DNA from: Volutella citrinella
Lineage: Eukaryota > Ascomycota > Sordariomycetes > Hypocreales > Nectriaceae
Direction of reading: 5' to 3'
Assembly: GCA_034401135.1 (NCBI GenBank)
Contig: JAWZSP010000003.1
Coordinates: 2,356,001-2,420,000 of the forward strand
Length of the DNA: 64,000 nucleotides
Shown: positions 24,701-38,825 of the stretch, in pieces
Numbering within the stretch: the first letter of the stretch is position 1
Layout of the letters: each line of letters opens with the position of its first letter
Notes under the pieces: generated by a model
What the model saw: only the letters and a program-made list of their open reading frames with translations
The model's database searches: none
Told to the model about the DNA's origin: nothing
Position numbers and translations under genes: made by a program

Positions 24701-26602
24701 GCGAGTGCGGTCTGGACGAGAAGGCTCTTTCCAAGGCCGCCTGCTCCCTCAATCAAAACCACCTCACAGTGATCCCGGCGACGAAACTTGGCTGAGCCTA
24801 GCTGTCTTGATAAGCTTGATGCGGTTGACTCCACAACACTGTGGCGGTTCTGTTCGGTGGTGGCATGATCAACCAAGCTGCGAGTTTCGATTGAGATGGA
24901 CTGATGTCTCTCCCATGGCTTGGCCATGCGGGGCGGCGGCATAGACGGTGAAGACGAGACGGTATCCCCTGAACCAGTCTGGTTCTCAGCAAGAAGCGGG
25001 TGGAAGCTAGATACCCTTGGAAATTTAGGGTCAGATGATGCCGTATGGGTGAAAGATCCGCTTCGGCGGTTGGTTCCGTCGATTGAGCTCGCTCCCTCGC
25101 TCGACATGTCATCGAAAGCTATCAGCTCGTTGGACAGGCTTGAGCCGTCGGAAAAGCGGTTAGCTGCAGCCTTGAGGCTAAGATAGTGGCTGTTGGCAAC
25201 ACGGTCGACGACCTTGACTAAATCCGCAGTCTCCTTTTGGCGGCCGATCATGATGGTTGGGAGCATGAAAAATGAAGAGACATCCTTAGACCCGATCTGC
25301 CATTCCTTCAGAGCAAGCCAATCCCCTTCTTCGAGGAATTCTTGAACCTTGACCAAATCGTGACGGAGGCCACTGGCCGAATGGTAGCGGTCGCCGATAT
25401 TCTTGGCCGTACACTTCTGAATAATCCTCCCAACCACATCTGGCACATCCAGTCGGACTGTCGAAACATTTGGCACCCGGCGGCCAAGCACTCCCTGGAC
25501 AATATCCAGAGCAGACTCGCCATCAAAAACAGGTTTCTGGGTCAGTAGGGTCCAGAACAGAATGCCAAGCGAGTAGATGTCGGTTCTGCTATCGGGCTCC
25601 GCTGGCAGGCGCCCTGTTTGCTCCGGGCTGATGTACTGCAGCTTGTTCTTGGCACCAATTTCCTTAGAAAGGGATGACCATCCCGTGCTAGTGAGGCCGT
25701 GCTCAAATGAGCGAACCCCTGATCCGAACGAGATGATCTTGACAGAGTTACTTTCGGGGTTGAAATGGAACGCATCACCACGGATTTCCCCATGAATCAT
25801 GCCCAGCCCATGATGAAGAATCTCCAAACACTCGGCGGCGCCGATAGCAAAGTCCAGAAAATACTGCAAAGAGATGGGCTCCCCCAAGGTGTACGGGTTT
25901 TTACGACCCTGTGTCACGACTTCCCCAACTTTTCGCGCTCTGTAGTAGGCTGGTCCCAGGTCCAGCACTTGGCTCAGGTAGTTTGGGCCAGGAGAGTGGT
26001 AGATGGCAACAATGACGGGAGCGATGTCATCCGGTACCGGATTTAGGCGGATGAGGTCTACTGGCTTGACGATATGGTGGCCATTCGGATCGGCGGTTGA
26101 AGTTAGGGTCTTGGCGATGTGAAAGGCTCTCTCTTCGCGAACGGCGTGCCAGGATATGCGCGCAACAATGTGTTCCTCGACACAAGGTATATCGGATGAT
26201 GGATCGGAGCGGAGCGAAGCAGGAGGAGTGGTTACTGGTAAATCGAGGATATCACTTATGGGACCTGTCCCAGAATGTTCTGACGGTGAGAGCCGATCTG
26301 AAGGAGACCTGAGCCCGATACCTGGGCTAGAGGCATTGTGTGAAGAGCCGGTGGGAGAGGTCGACTTGACGACTCGAGTTCCAAGAACATGCCTAAATAG
26401 TTGGAGGCCAACATTAGCACAAGAGTGCCTGACGCAAGGGAGGTGGCCGCCATCAGTATCGGTCCAGGACGTACCAGAAGTCATATGTGGAACGGAAAGG
26501 CAGCTTGACCTCGTCCCACGTATAGCCGGCTATTTGGTTGAGCCGCTCATAAAGCCTCGGGGGCGGATCGAGCAGGTCGCCGGTGACGATGACGCTGTCC
26601 AT
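18728..26602 (-). CDS. Group X hybrid histidine kinase (Chk1/Phk-like)
   Basis: Exons on the minus strand are 26602..26475, 26392..24069 and 24015..18728, giving 2,579 residues. Introns are 82 nt (donor GTACGT) and 53 nt (donor GTACGT, acceptor TTACAG), and both close in frame. Domains in order: a protein-kinase-like domain (about 107-410), an AAA-type ATPase domain with Walker A GAGGLGKS near 592 and Walker B LDDLHF near 769, a long helical TPR-like region, and a GAF domain (about 1716-1890). Then come HisKA with phospho-acceptor histidine in SHELRTPLNG near 1942, HATPase_c with GSGLGLS, and a receiver domain with phospho-aspartate in LMDVQMP near 2273. A Pro/Lys-rich tail follows. The order matches fungal group X kinases, Candida Chk1 and S. 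pombe Mak2/Mak3. These act in phosphorelays to Ypd1-type proteins, often in oxidative stress responses. The N-terminal kinase-like domain lacks catalytic residues (HGE for HRD, SFG for DFG). An extra upstream exon cannot be excluded. Confidence 0.95.
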
Positions 26603-29052
26603 GTTGAGGCGCCGGCAGCGGCCCGCCTCGACGGCGTGGCAGTCAGTGTCGTCGGCAGCAGGACAGGGCCACTCAAGGGCGCGGGCATTCGGATGCGGAC
26701 ACGAGGAGGTTTAGCCAAGCCCGAATGGAGCACCCATCCTCGAACGGTTTGTTAGCGACGGCGGCGGCGACGACGGACGGATCGCAAAGTCGGGAGTGAC
26801 GGGGCCCGTGGGAGGAGGCGCGGATATGGACGGTGAGCAAGCGGGACCGTTGCGGGCAGTCTCGTAGCGACGGCGTAGGGTGCGGTGCGTTCGGTGCGCT
26901 GGCGATTCGAGGGAGTACAGACCGCGCAACGGTGGGGGTGGGTCGCCCGAATAGAGGTGTTGTTGGAGGGCCGCCGGTTGAATCCGAGTATTGGCAGGTC
27001 CCGCGAGAGTGGTGTTGCTCGAATGGAGGTGGTGGTGCAAAAGGGACCGACCTCACGGGCTGATGACTTGACGGACAGGGCCTGCCCCAAAGTGGAAGTG
27101 GGAGGAGCCCACACGTCTGCGCTGCTGCAACTAGACTGGGCCACTGGCGGCGGCGGGCTGCTGCTGCTGCTCACTGACTGCCCAACCGATAGCCTAGGTC
27201 CGCTGGCTGGCGCTTGAACGCTGAGCTCGTGCTCGCAAGGGGTCACCGGAGCGCTTTGTGATAATTCCATGTAGCTTCACCGACACGACACTTCCAGGGC
27301 TGCAGTCACAGTTGCTGGCATGCCTACCTTACGCGAGGTCACCACTACGAGCCCTGCCTCTTGCCCTTACGGTCTGCCTATGAGTACCTAATATAGGAAC
27401 GTACTCCTCCTGTCTTACCCTGACAGGTACCTGGCTTCTAGAATATCTACGGGGCGTACGGGGTACCTTGGATCGAACAGTTGCATGGTTGCGGGACCGA
27501 TACCGAGGCGGATGAGGGGGGGGAAGAAAACCAAGCCAGGCCTTAGGTTTTAATAAGGCACAAATGCCCCAAGCCAGCATCAGTCAGCCGTCCCAGCGAA
27601 AGACTTCAGAGCTCTAGTTCGCCCACAACTGAGGCGCCTCCCCCAGTGACAATCTTACAAAGCCATGACGCCTTTTATGTAACCTTCTCGCTCAGGGCTG
27701 ACAAGGTCGCTCCTCGGCATCAGTCTTGTCTTGCTCTGCCCCGATAAGGTGTATTTCATCAGCCGGCCCCCGTGGGACCGTCCTCACACATTTCTCTCAA
27801 GCTGTCTCGGCCACTGGACTGCACTGATCCTCCCCGTTGGATGGGGGGCGGAAACTTGGCCTTGTTCTCGCCTCTCAGTAGTAGCGGGTTTGGCAAGTTG
27901 GAGACTAATAACCAACAAATACCTCCAAGCTTGAAGCGCTTCTGCACCCCCTGCCGCCTAGCGTTTGGTCATGGCTGACGGACGTACGGTTAGCTGGTGC
28001 GCCCTGGAGGACACCATTTTTCTCAGTTTCCACCGCTGGATGGGAGTTGGATGGTCATGGGAAAACCTCTTCCCTCCAGGCAGCTCACTGCAGACAACAT
28101 GCACCAAGCAGGTTTAAAACGGCCAGCTGCCCCTGCAGCCATCTTCGTCATTGGATGATGTCAACTGCAGGGCTTCCATGCTGCCACCCCCGGTTGTCAG
28201 TCTCCTTCCAATCGGCCAATCTAATTTCCGCTGCCTAGATCAATTTCCGAAGCTTTTGGCGCCCGTTGTAGGGTAACATCCACCGCAAAATAATCGATTG
28301 AATCGTCGGTGTGATGAAATGCCAATAATGACAACTTTTCTCCTGGCTGTGGTGGTTCTCGCAACATTTTGTGCCTTGAGTGGGCGACGCGACAGTGAAA
28401 ATTGCCCGAATAACTCGGTTGTGTTGTAGAAGCTTTGCTGATATTGGCTGGGTAACAGTTTGGCTTCATTAAAAGGACGGAGCCCAAACGTGGATCGGCA
28501 ATAGAGCTTGGGCAGGGATAGAGACCCGAGGGCGTAGCGAATACAACCATTTAGGTATAGCACCTGCGTATTAAATATTCAGGCTGGCAAATGCCTCAAC
28601 CCCCTACAGCCTCCATTCCCGACCATACAGAGATACACGAAAATAATATGCTGCAAATACAGCCAAAAGCACAGACGGCTGTAGACCATAGCCAAAGAAA
28701 CCAAATACGATCAACTCGACGCATCCGTCGAGCAAGATACATTATATTATGCGGCGTAGATTATGTGTATCGGATAGTCCGTTCATTTGGTCTAATCCTA
28801 AGAAAGGGCCCCCGAATCTATCCTCTATGGTGTCCATTGTCTCTTCGTAATGAACATGTATTTTACCCTCACCCGGAACTTGCTCTAGTAGCAGTCATTC
28901 CCCAAGTCATGCTAAATCCCAACTCATCTCATGTGTTGAAACGGTCTACTCGCTTCTCACGTGTCCTCTTATACACATAACTCAATTCAGAAGATGCCAA
29001 GATGGCGCCTTCGCAGCTAGTCCCCTCCCCTCAAAGTGGAAGTTGCAGCTTT
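26603..29052. other. Intergenic region between histidine kinase and ugmA
   Basis: The left part is upstream of the histidine kinase and contains overlapping Pro/Ser/Arg-rich minus-strand frames (26711-27040 and 26752-27270) that may be 5' leader or an unrecognised first exon. The rest, to the ugmA stop codon, shows no supported gene. The part nearest 29052 should be the ugmA 3' UTR. Confidence 0.5.
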
Positions 29053-30995
<1,943 letters not shown>

Positions 30996-33900
30996 GGTGG
31001 GGGATTGTGTGTTGGAGCTTCTAGGAAGATGTAGATTGTAGAAATGCGCGGGGACCCGGACAGTCGAGAGACGGAAGGGGGACGGGTGAAGCTTTACAAG
31101 TCGACGCAGAGGCAGCGAAAGGAGCAAAGCCTTGTGGTTGCTGTAGATATTCCGTTGTCGCTGGGTGGCTTCCAGGAGGCGGGCGGAAAAGGAGAGCTAA
31201 CGGATGGCGGGGCTAAGATTATTTTGGAGCGCCAGGGGATTGAGGTTGCGACGGCGCCCCACACCCTCTTTACCAGCCAGCCAGCCAGCCAAGGAACAGC
31301 ACACCGTACCTCACAGATGAGATGAGGTGCTCATCTGCTCTGGCCAGAGGCGGAAGGGAGGTACCTACCTATCTTGGGCAGGAGGAGGCGAATGAAACGT
31401 GATAGGATATCGATTTTATTGGATTGGTGAGTCCTTGTTGGCTTATCCTGTGTTGTGTCTTTCAAGCGAGCACATGCTCTTGGCTAGGAACCTGATGTTG
31501 ATGTGTGTTCCTGGGCAGCCACCACGGCAACACGCAGAATACCGCCCACGTACGCCCGAATCGATCGAATAGTGCCTCGAGTCTAATTACACTACTTCTT
31601 TATGGTAACGGTGATCTCGGCCGCCTCACAGAGTTGACAATTTTACAGCCTCGACGAACCAGCTCAATTGCGGATGATTATTCGTTCTGGCCGATTGTTT
31701 TTTTCCACCACGAGGCACAAGGTTCAGTGTCAGATCCAGGGGGAAAGGGGCATCCAGCGGCGGTTGGACTGGTGGAGTCTCTCTAGCAGCGAATAGCGCC
31801 CAAATAGCGTTTGGTTGGTGGCCATCCTTGCCCTCCCATCAGCGGCCACCAGAGAAACGTTTTTGGTGGGTGAGGTGGCAACCAGAGTCTCACAACACGC
31901 CCAGCCGTCGTTTCTGGCTTGCATACCTGCCTGGGTTGCTCTTCTGGGCACCGGAGGCGGCAGTAATGCGCCTGCGCGGGCACTGTGTCGTAGACAGGAA
32001 ACTTGGCTTCTTTTAGCGCACGCTGGAGCCCGGCTCACCCCTGTTGTGGCCCCCAAGCGCAGGTAGATGAGATGAGGCTACGAATTAATTAGCCGCTTAC
32101 AATACCGCTTTCGAATACCCCCTAGCGACTCAGCGAGCACACCCTCCCCCCCTTGGACATCTCCAGGTCATTCCCGTTGCGTTTGCTATCCATTCACGTT
32201 TGGCGTCAGAGATGAATGAGATTATGAGGCCGTTTAGGGCCACTGGGAGTGATGAAAAGAGCGACAGGGTCAGGGGTTCAGCCCACCGCCACCCAACACG
32301 AGGCAGTGGCTATAGCCAACCAAGAAGCCTCGCTCGCGACTGACTGGCGGCTGGTTGCTGTGTAATAGAATCATGCAGTCGCTGTGATATACTAGACCTG
32401 CAAATTGCAATAGTCTGCGGGCGCTTGCAACCCGACGGGGGTTTCCACAGGATTATGGCTGACCTCCCGCCTCCACTGCGAACTGGCCGCAATTTCGTAA
32501 GATGAGGGCCAATTACTTTGCGTCGGGGCCCTCGCATCACCATTTTGCGTGGTGCTAGTTGCCTGTTGATCGGAACGTGGCCTGAACAGCCTGACAGGGG
32601 GAGTTCCTGATCAATCTGTCGAAACAGAGGATACGCCACAACCTGTTGATCCTGCTTGTGAAGCTCAAACCCCTTGCGACACGCTGCGGTCCTGTCTAGC
32701 ATAGATGATAGATGAGTCGCCGCCGCATAATAATGGGTGTTGCTCACGAATCACAAGCCCCGCCTTGGTCGCCGTCGTGCATGTTGTTCATGCATGCTCT
32801 CACCCTCACTCAGTTCTAGACCCCTTCAAGTTGCCTTTGCCTCTATTCTCACGCCATGGTTCAATTTTCGGGTGGTTGCGATTATGTAGCATCCGTTGTG
32901 GGGAGGCGGCAGCAAACTGAGATTCTGTATCCGTAGTCTGTAGCTTTTCTAGCTGAGGAGGTGAGCGCGACGGGATCTAGACATGTGGTGTCTGGTGCTT
33001 GGCCTTGCAATGTACCAAAGAACCGTCGCCGAAGCCAAGTTGAAACTGCAAGTCGTCGTCACCAGCCGCCATGAACGCAACCAGGCCCACGCGTGCACAT
33101 CCCAAAGCACTTGGATCATCATCCTGAAGCAACCAAGACCCACCCTGCGTACCACAACCCACAGGATGCTTCGCATCTGAAACGGCGAGATGGAGATGAC
33201 TCTGTTACCAACCTGCAACTCTGCAGCCGGCTCTCTACATAGTGCGCTGCGACGGTGGCAGGAGGATGTCATCCGAGGTCCCGTCATCATCTGGCATGGT
33301 ATTGTGCAGTGTGCACCGCCCAGCTCAGATCTGATGCAGGGATCTGTGGAGAATCAGAATGGGGAAGCTGGGCAACTGGGCAAGCCAGCCTTGGCTTCTA
33401 TGCTGGATGAGATTGAAACTTGACAGGTAAGCAAGTAATTAGCCTCTTTGCTGCTGGTAATCGTGACAGACAAGAGGTACGTAATCAGGATATCCTCCCC
33501 CCTTTTTTCTTTTTTGAGCAAGTCACAGACGAGTGACGATCATTACTGCCATATATTCAAAGACAAGCCGAAACCAACAGATGGCGCTTTGGGAAACGGC
33601 CTGGTGATTGGGTGATGTTCTCGGCGCACTGGGCGAATCCATATCTGATACTGGCGGCCCGTCACTAATCTCGTATGTCGAGCGTGATTCTCGTACAGGC
33701 TTTCTATTCCAGGCTGTAATTACTAGTAGCCTCTAGGAAATGCACTTGGAACATGGGATGGGCCCCCACCGCGCGGCCGCACGCCATCCATCCTCATCAC
33801 CGGAAGCGGGCCCGGGTTTGGCGAACCTTGCGCCGCTTATGTTGTCACTGACAATCGCAACCACACATCGCTACGCTTGATCCGTCAAACCCGCGGCCAG

Positions 33901-35284
33901 CCCTGCACCGGCCGAGGAGGGTGGCGCTTCTTGCATTCTTCCGAAGCATACGACATGACGCTCCCGCCCTCGGGACCTTCCACTGGGATGGGGGGGGGAG
34001 GGGGTAAAACCGGGACCGCACACGGATCTCGAACATGTCTGCGCTTACTCGTGTCTAAAATAGCAGCAGTAAGAGATGCATTTATAGGGTGTGTTTGGGT
34101 GGCGGCAAAAAGGGGAGGGATGGGTCGTTGTGATGCCCGACTTCCTCCTCATGGGGGCTGCCCGCGCTGATCGACGTTTTTTCTCCTAGCCTACTGGCAT
34201 ACTAGAAGTCCTGAGCAGCCTCTCCAAGCAAGGGCAACTCGCCGACTTCATGGACATACATTTCACACTCGCTCCTCTGCGATCATGTACTTTGACAGGA
34301 TATCTCCAGGGGGGGCCAATAGTACTTGGCCGGGAGCGTTAGCAACAGAACTATCTCTCCAGTGCTACGTAGTATTGGCTCTTTCAGCTCCGCTCGAGGG
34401 GCCAGACACATTCCTGAGGCGTTCCGACCGCAGACTTCCTGCCGCACACAGACACAGTGTCGGCATACCGTGCGAATCCCTTATCTGGGTCTGCGTGGCC
34501 GATCTCCAACGTGGGCGAGTTGATTCGCCAGGCTTGCCCCCGCCGGTTTCCCCATGGGTTCCCCTGAATACCTGTAGCATCAGGTTTTCTGTCGCCTGCG
34601 CAGAGGTCAAGGTACATCGGCCCAGGAGTCCTTCCTGACAGCCCCGTCTGATGCCCCCCTCCACTCCCCAGAGGCGCTCCCGGCATCCTGGTGTGCTTGG
34701 TGGTCTCGTAAGCGTGAGGTGGGAGACGCGGCCCCCCTGCACACGCGTCCAGCGGCTCGTGTCCAGGGACTTCAGCGGGTCTGGTACCGATACATCTCGT
34801 GTTGCGGGCAGCGGCTTGCCCGCTGCTGAAGGCCCTGGGGCCCTGTAGTCGCAGCCCCAGAGCCTCCCTCCGTTGGCTTGCGCGATGGCCAATTTCCTAC
34901 GAAAAACCCTTTTTTTAATTGCCGCTCCTCACACACCCCCCCTAGCCCCATCCCTTTTTGCTCTTCTTCTTCAGAACCGGGACAACTGTCTTGTTCTGAT
35001 TCTCTTCAACTCTGCCACTTGCCCTTTGCAAGCAGCTCAGCCAAGCTTTTTCGACCACAAGAAGCTTTTTAATCATCCTTCTTTTCTTCGGGAAGTGTGT
35101 CGTGGCCCCGCCTATTGCATAACCCGCATTCCGCCATCGCCTTTCCAAATCCGTTGCAGCTCTTGGCTGTCCGTCCGCTCGTTTGCGCGTCCCCCCTAAA
35201 TCTGTCATCAAGCCCTTCTTGAGCAGACAACGTTCCTTTTCCATCAACCACCAACCCTCACCTCGCTGCCAGCAATTAATCAAC
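30996..35284. other. 4.3-kb divergent intergenic region
   Basis: This lies between the start codons of ugmA and the TPT transporter, so it should hold both promoters and 5' UTRs. The last 400 bases before the transporter are pyrimidine-rich, with CT tracts typical of fungal 5' leaders. The open frames inside are short and unsupported. I see no RNA gene. Confidence 0.55.
31273..31290. repeat. Short (CCAG)n repeat
   Basis: Four and a half CCAG units in the ugmA upstream region. Confidence 0.7.
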
Positions 35285-36686
35285 ATGTCGGACGAGAAGA
35301 TCCGCGTTTCTGGCGAGACGCCCCGCGCCACTACGCCGGTGCTTCCTACTGTCAACCCCCATGCCGAGAAGTCGCAGGCTTCTAGGGGGGGCATCCACCC
35401 GGCCTTCTACGTCGTGTGAGTGACGACCAGCGAGGCGCACATGAAAGCGCGGCGGCCTTTTGCTAACCTGCTCTTGCAGTATCTGGATCGCCTGCAGTTC
35501 CTCCGTCATTCTGTTCAACAAATGGCTCCTCGACACCCTGAACTTCCGTACGACTCCCGCGAAACGATCGCTTCTTTCACCAGGAAATTCGTTTGCTGAC
35601 CCGCGAACCCAGGCTTCCCCGTCATCCTCACGACCTTCCATCTCGTTTTCGCCACGGTCGTCACCCAGTTCATGGCTCGCTTCACCACCCTGCTTGACGG
35701 CCGAAAGAAGGTGAAGATGACAGGTCAGGTCTACGTCCGCGCCGTTGTCCCCATCGGTATCTTCTTCAGTCTGAGTCTGATTTGCGGTAACCTCACCTAC
35801 CTGTACCTCTCGGTCGCTTTCATCCAGATGCTCAAGGCCACTACCCCGGTTGCTGTTCTTATCGCCGGCTGGGTTCTTGGCGTCTCGCAGCCCAACCTGA
35901 AGCAGTTCCTCAACGTCTCCGCCATCGTCGTTGGTGTCATTATCGCTTCGTTTGGCGAGATCCACTTCGTCCTGGTCGGTGTCCTGTACCAGATGGGTGG
36001 TATCGTCTTCGAGGCTCTCCGACTCACCATGGTTCAACGCCTGCTGAGCTCCGCTGATTTCAAGATGGACCCTCTGGTGTCGCTGTACTACTTTGCTCCC
36101 GTGTGCGCTCTGATGAACGGCGTTGTCGCCCTCGTCTGGGAAGTCCCCCGCTGCACCATGGCTGATGTCTACAACGTTGGTCTTTTCACTTTCTTCCTCA
36201 ACGGCCTCTGTGCCTTCATGCTGAACGTTTCCGTCGTCTTCCTGGTAAGTTGACTCCCTTATCCAGCGGCGGTAACGAGAAATCTAACGCTTGCAATAGA
36301 TTGGCAAGACCTCTGCTGTCGTCCTCACCATCTGCGGTGTTCTGAAGGATATTCTCCTGGTCGTCGCCTCCATGATGATCTGGGGCACCCAGGTCACTCC
36401 TCTCCAGTTCTTCGGTTACTCTATTGCCCTTGGCGGTATGGTTTACTACAAGCTTGGTTATGAGCACATCAAGACCCATCTTGGTGAGGCCAACCGCCAA
36501 TGGGCCGAGTTCGGTGCCCGCAAGCCCGTTCTCCGCAAGCTTAGCATCATCGTCGCAACGGCCTTGACCATCTTCGTGCTGTTCGGCGGCTTTGCACCTA
36601 GCTATGCCACCGAGTACGACCCCACCAAGCTGGCAAGCGAGGTCTCTGGCCGCTTCGGTGCCGGTGGTCAGGCCCAGCACGCTTAA
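35285..36686 (+). CDS. TPT/DUF250-family nucleotide-sugar or sugar-phosphate transporter
   Basis: Exons are 35285..35415, 35480..35547, 35613..36244 and 36300..36686, giving 405 residues. Introns of 64, 65 and 55 nt have GTGAGT, GTACGA and GTAAGT donors and close in frame. After a hydrophilic N-terminus of about 45 residues come roughly ten hydrophobic segments of the drug/metabolite transporter fold. They include family motifs such as SVILFNKWLLD, YLSVAFIQMLKATTPV and IGKTSAVVLTICGVLKD. The family carries nucleotide sugars or phosphorylated sugars across Golgi or ER membranes. Its position next to ugmA recalls Aspergillus, where as I recall a UDP-galactofuranose transporter gene adjoins the mutase gene, so UDP-Galf import into the Golgi is a plausible job. 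Substrate cannot be read from sequence, and many fungi carry several TPT paralogues. Confidence 0.9.
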
Positions 36687-37429
36687 ACAGCTTCACTTTT
36701 TGTGAAGTTGAGAGCTTTTGATGCTGCTATATAAAAAAAACAGCACGGTAATTTCAATGGGCCGAGGTGAATGATCGCCGGCCTTCTCCTTCTTTTTGTT
36801 ACCAGGAAAACCTTGGAACCGGACTTGATGGCGTATATGAAATGCGCCGTCTTGCCAAACTTCGTCATTGTTGGAGACTTTTGAGAATTCTGCTTGATCG
36901 ATGAGGGAGGAACGGAGTGATGATAAGTGTACAGCCAAAGAGCTAGGCGCAGCGCGCGAGGGAAGGGGTCGCATGCAGGAATTGCATCACGATGGTCTAA
37001 TTTGATGTACTTTAGACGGCGTTGGGCCATAGACATGTAGAAACGAAATGGGCAAAACTTTGCAAAAAAAAAAAAAACAATATTCACAGCATGTTGCCAA
37101 TCCAGCTCACGTCGGCTACGCGACAGTGGAATCTTGTGTGTTGATTTCGTAAATTTTGCTTTGAGCGAGTAGGCATCTCATCACCTGACGACAGCTACAA
37201 GCTCTTGGGTCTATCTTGCCACACGATCGCTGGGAATGCCAGTCAATTCATCTTTGCTTTGCCCGGGACCCAAAGCCCGATCCGCGTTTTGACACACAAG
37301 TCACGCGAAGAGAGAGATCTGATTTTTTAAGAAACGTCATATTGAGCCCATATACCGGGGTTCCTTAATGCCAATCGATGCTCTTTACATCCCGCCAACT
37401 CCCTAACCGTGATGGAAAACGTTCTTTTT
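36687..37429. other. Convergent intergenic region
   Basis: This holds the 3' ends of the transporter (left) and eL27 (right). It has a 13-nt A run near 37064-37076 and otherwise no feature I can name. Confidence 0.6.
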
Positions 37430-38129
37430 TTAAAACTCTGTGGGGGGAACAAGTTAGCGATGCATGCTCGAATTGTCGCAGGATAAGTGCAGGGGTGCGA
37501 CAGAAACAACGACCAAGGCCGTCTCTGCCGCCGCCCCCCGACACCAAGTGGACACGTACTGAGAGGGGTGAAGAACCATCGGTTCTTGCCGCTGGTGTAT
37601 CGCTCCTCGAGGACCTTCTTGACGTTCTTCTTGGCATCCTCGCGCTGGCTGACCTCCTTGAAGGTGTCGTTGGACAGGGAACCCTTAAGACCCTCGAGCT
37701 CCAGGGTGTAGCGGGTGGGCATCAGGTGGTTGTAGTTGATGACCTTGATGAAGGGCTTGATCTTGGATCGCTTCTCCTGTCGGGTCTTGGACATGCGGCG
37801 AGTGATCTTGGAGGGGTATCGCTCGATGCCGGCAACCAGGGCGTGGCCGAACGGGTGAGGCTTGTTGCCGTTGTCGACGGGCTGGATGATGACAACCTGC
37901 AGAGAAATATTCGAGTCAGCAATCTCCTCCTTTGCATCATGCGTGACGCATTGGCTGGGCACTCGGTCGATCCAGAGCTGTCCACGACCTCGGCCGTATT
38001 TTTTTCGAGGCGACACGATGGCGCACCGCGTCCGACGAGGGAATGGGAAGTTCGCAGGCGTCGTACCTTCTTTCCGGCGTATCTGCCGCGGGTGATGATG
38101 GCGACTCGGCCGACCTTGAGGAACTTCAT
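37430..38129 (-). CDS. rpl27: 60S ribosomal protein eL27
   Basis: Exons on the minus strand are 38129..38067, 37896..37560 and 37437..37430, giving 135 residues, the normal length. The first exon codes [21 protein letters not shown]. The second carries the conserved body, with [11 protein letters not shown] and the stretch ending NRWFFTPL. The last exon is only 8 nt, completing a Lys codon, then Phe and stop, which gives the expected basic-plus-Phe C-terminus (TPLKF). Introns of 170 and 122 nt are longer than others in the window, as is common in ribosomal protein genes. The protein is a structural component of the large ribosomal subunit. It is divergent to NCE101 across about 320 bp. Confidence 0.97.
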
Positions 38130-38453
38130 CTTGTCCGGTGGTTGTGGTCGGAATGTGCTGGTTGGAGGTTTTCGTCGTCGATAACCGTGACCGGAAATTT
38201 GGTTCAAATTCGTTCGGGGTTTGTGGGTTGGCAATTTGGGGCAAGCGAGCCACAGGTTTGAGGTCACATGACCTGTTAGGTATCTTGGTGGGCCGTGCGT
38301 GGAGAACTCTCTGGCCCTTGGTGTGGGTGCTGGGCACTTTGGCCCGATGCCAATTCCGGTTGGCGTCTGGCTCTGGTGGCTACAGGTTTCTGACTGGACG
38401 GACAGACAGAGAGAAAGGCCTCGGTCAGCTCGCATCTACACTTTTGGACCAAG
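38130..38453. promoter_or_regulatory. Shared divergent promoter of eL27 and NCE101
   Basis: Only 324 bases separate the two start codons, so this segment must hold both 5' UTRs and core promoters. I could not pick out a specific factor site with confidence. Confidence 0.65.
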
Positions 38454-38698
38454 ATGGCTGCGCCCACGTATATTATCTCCCGCGTCGCGGACCCCGTCTT
38501 CGGGATCTTTATTGGCCTTTCAGCTGCCGTATTAAGGATCAATCGCGAGGAAAAGGAAAAGGGCCGGACGAGTAGTCAGACTCTTGAAGCAGCTCGCCGG
38601 TAAGCAGTCGCGCGCCAAGCTGCGACGCGTTCAATTCACTGTATGATGCTAATGATGGTTTCTCTAGTCGCGTTGGGCTCTCGCCAAAGACCTCCTAA
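38454..38698 (+). CDS. nce101: Non-classical export protein 1 (NCE101 family), 58 aa
   Basis: Exons are 38454..38599 and 38668..38698. The 68-nt intron has donor GTAAGC, branch point GCTAATG and acceptor CTCTAG. The 58-residue product begins MAAPTYIISRVADPVFG and continues through IFIGLSAAVLRINREEKEKGRT, the hallmark of the small NCE101 family: one membrane-spanning segment followed by a charged INREEKEKGR motif. The yeast homologue was found in a screen for secretion of proteins without signal peptides, but its biochemical role is poorly defined. The gene is too small for common length cut-offs and is easily missed. Confidence 0.92.
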
Positions 38699-38825
38699 TC
38701 GATGGGTACACCAATTCTGATATGCGAATGATTCACACAGCGCGAGACCACAGATAACCAGCGCGCACCAAGCCATTGCGAGGATGCGATTGCCCTAAAT
38801 GACGGCCCTTCCCGACCCTCGCGTC

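Noticed and set aside
35276..36037. Minus-strand frame of 253 codons opposite the TPT transporter
   Set aside because: Highly charged antisense translation of membrane segments. The plus-strand gene has the family motifs.
37378..38184. Plus-strand frame of 268 codons opposite eL27
   Set aside because: Shadow of eL27 with no domain.
37327..38337. Minus-strand frame of 336 codons spanning eL27
   Set aside because: It reads through both eL27 introns, so flanking peptide is intron and UTR translation. The real product is 135 residues.
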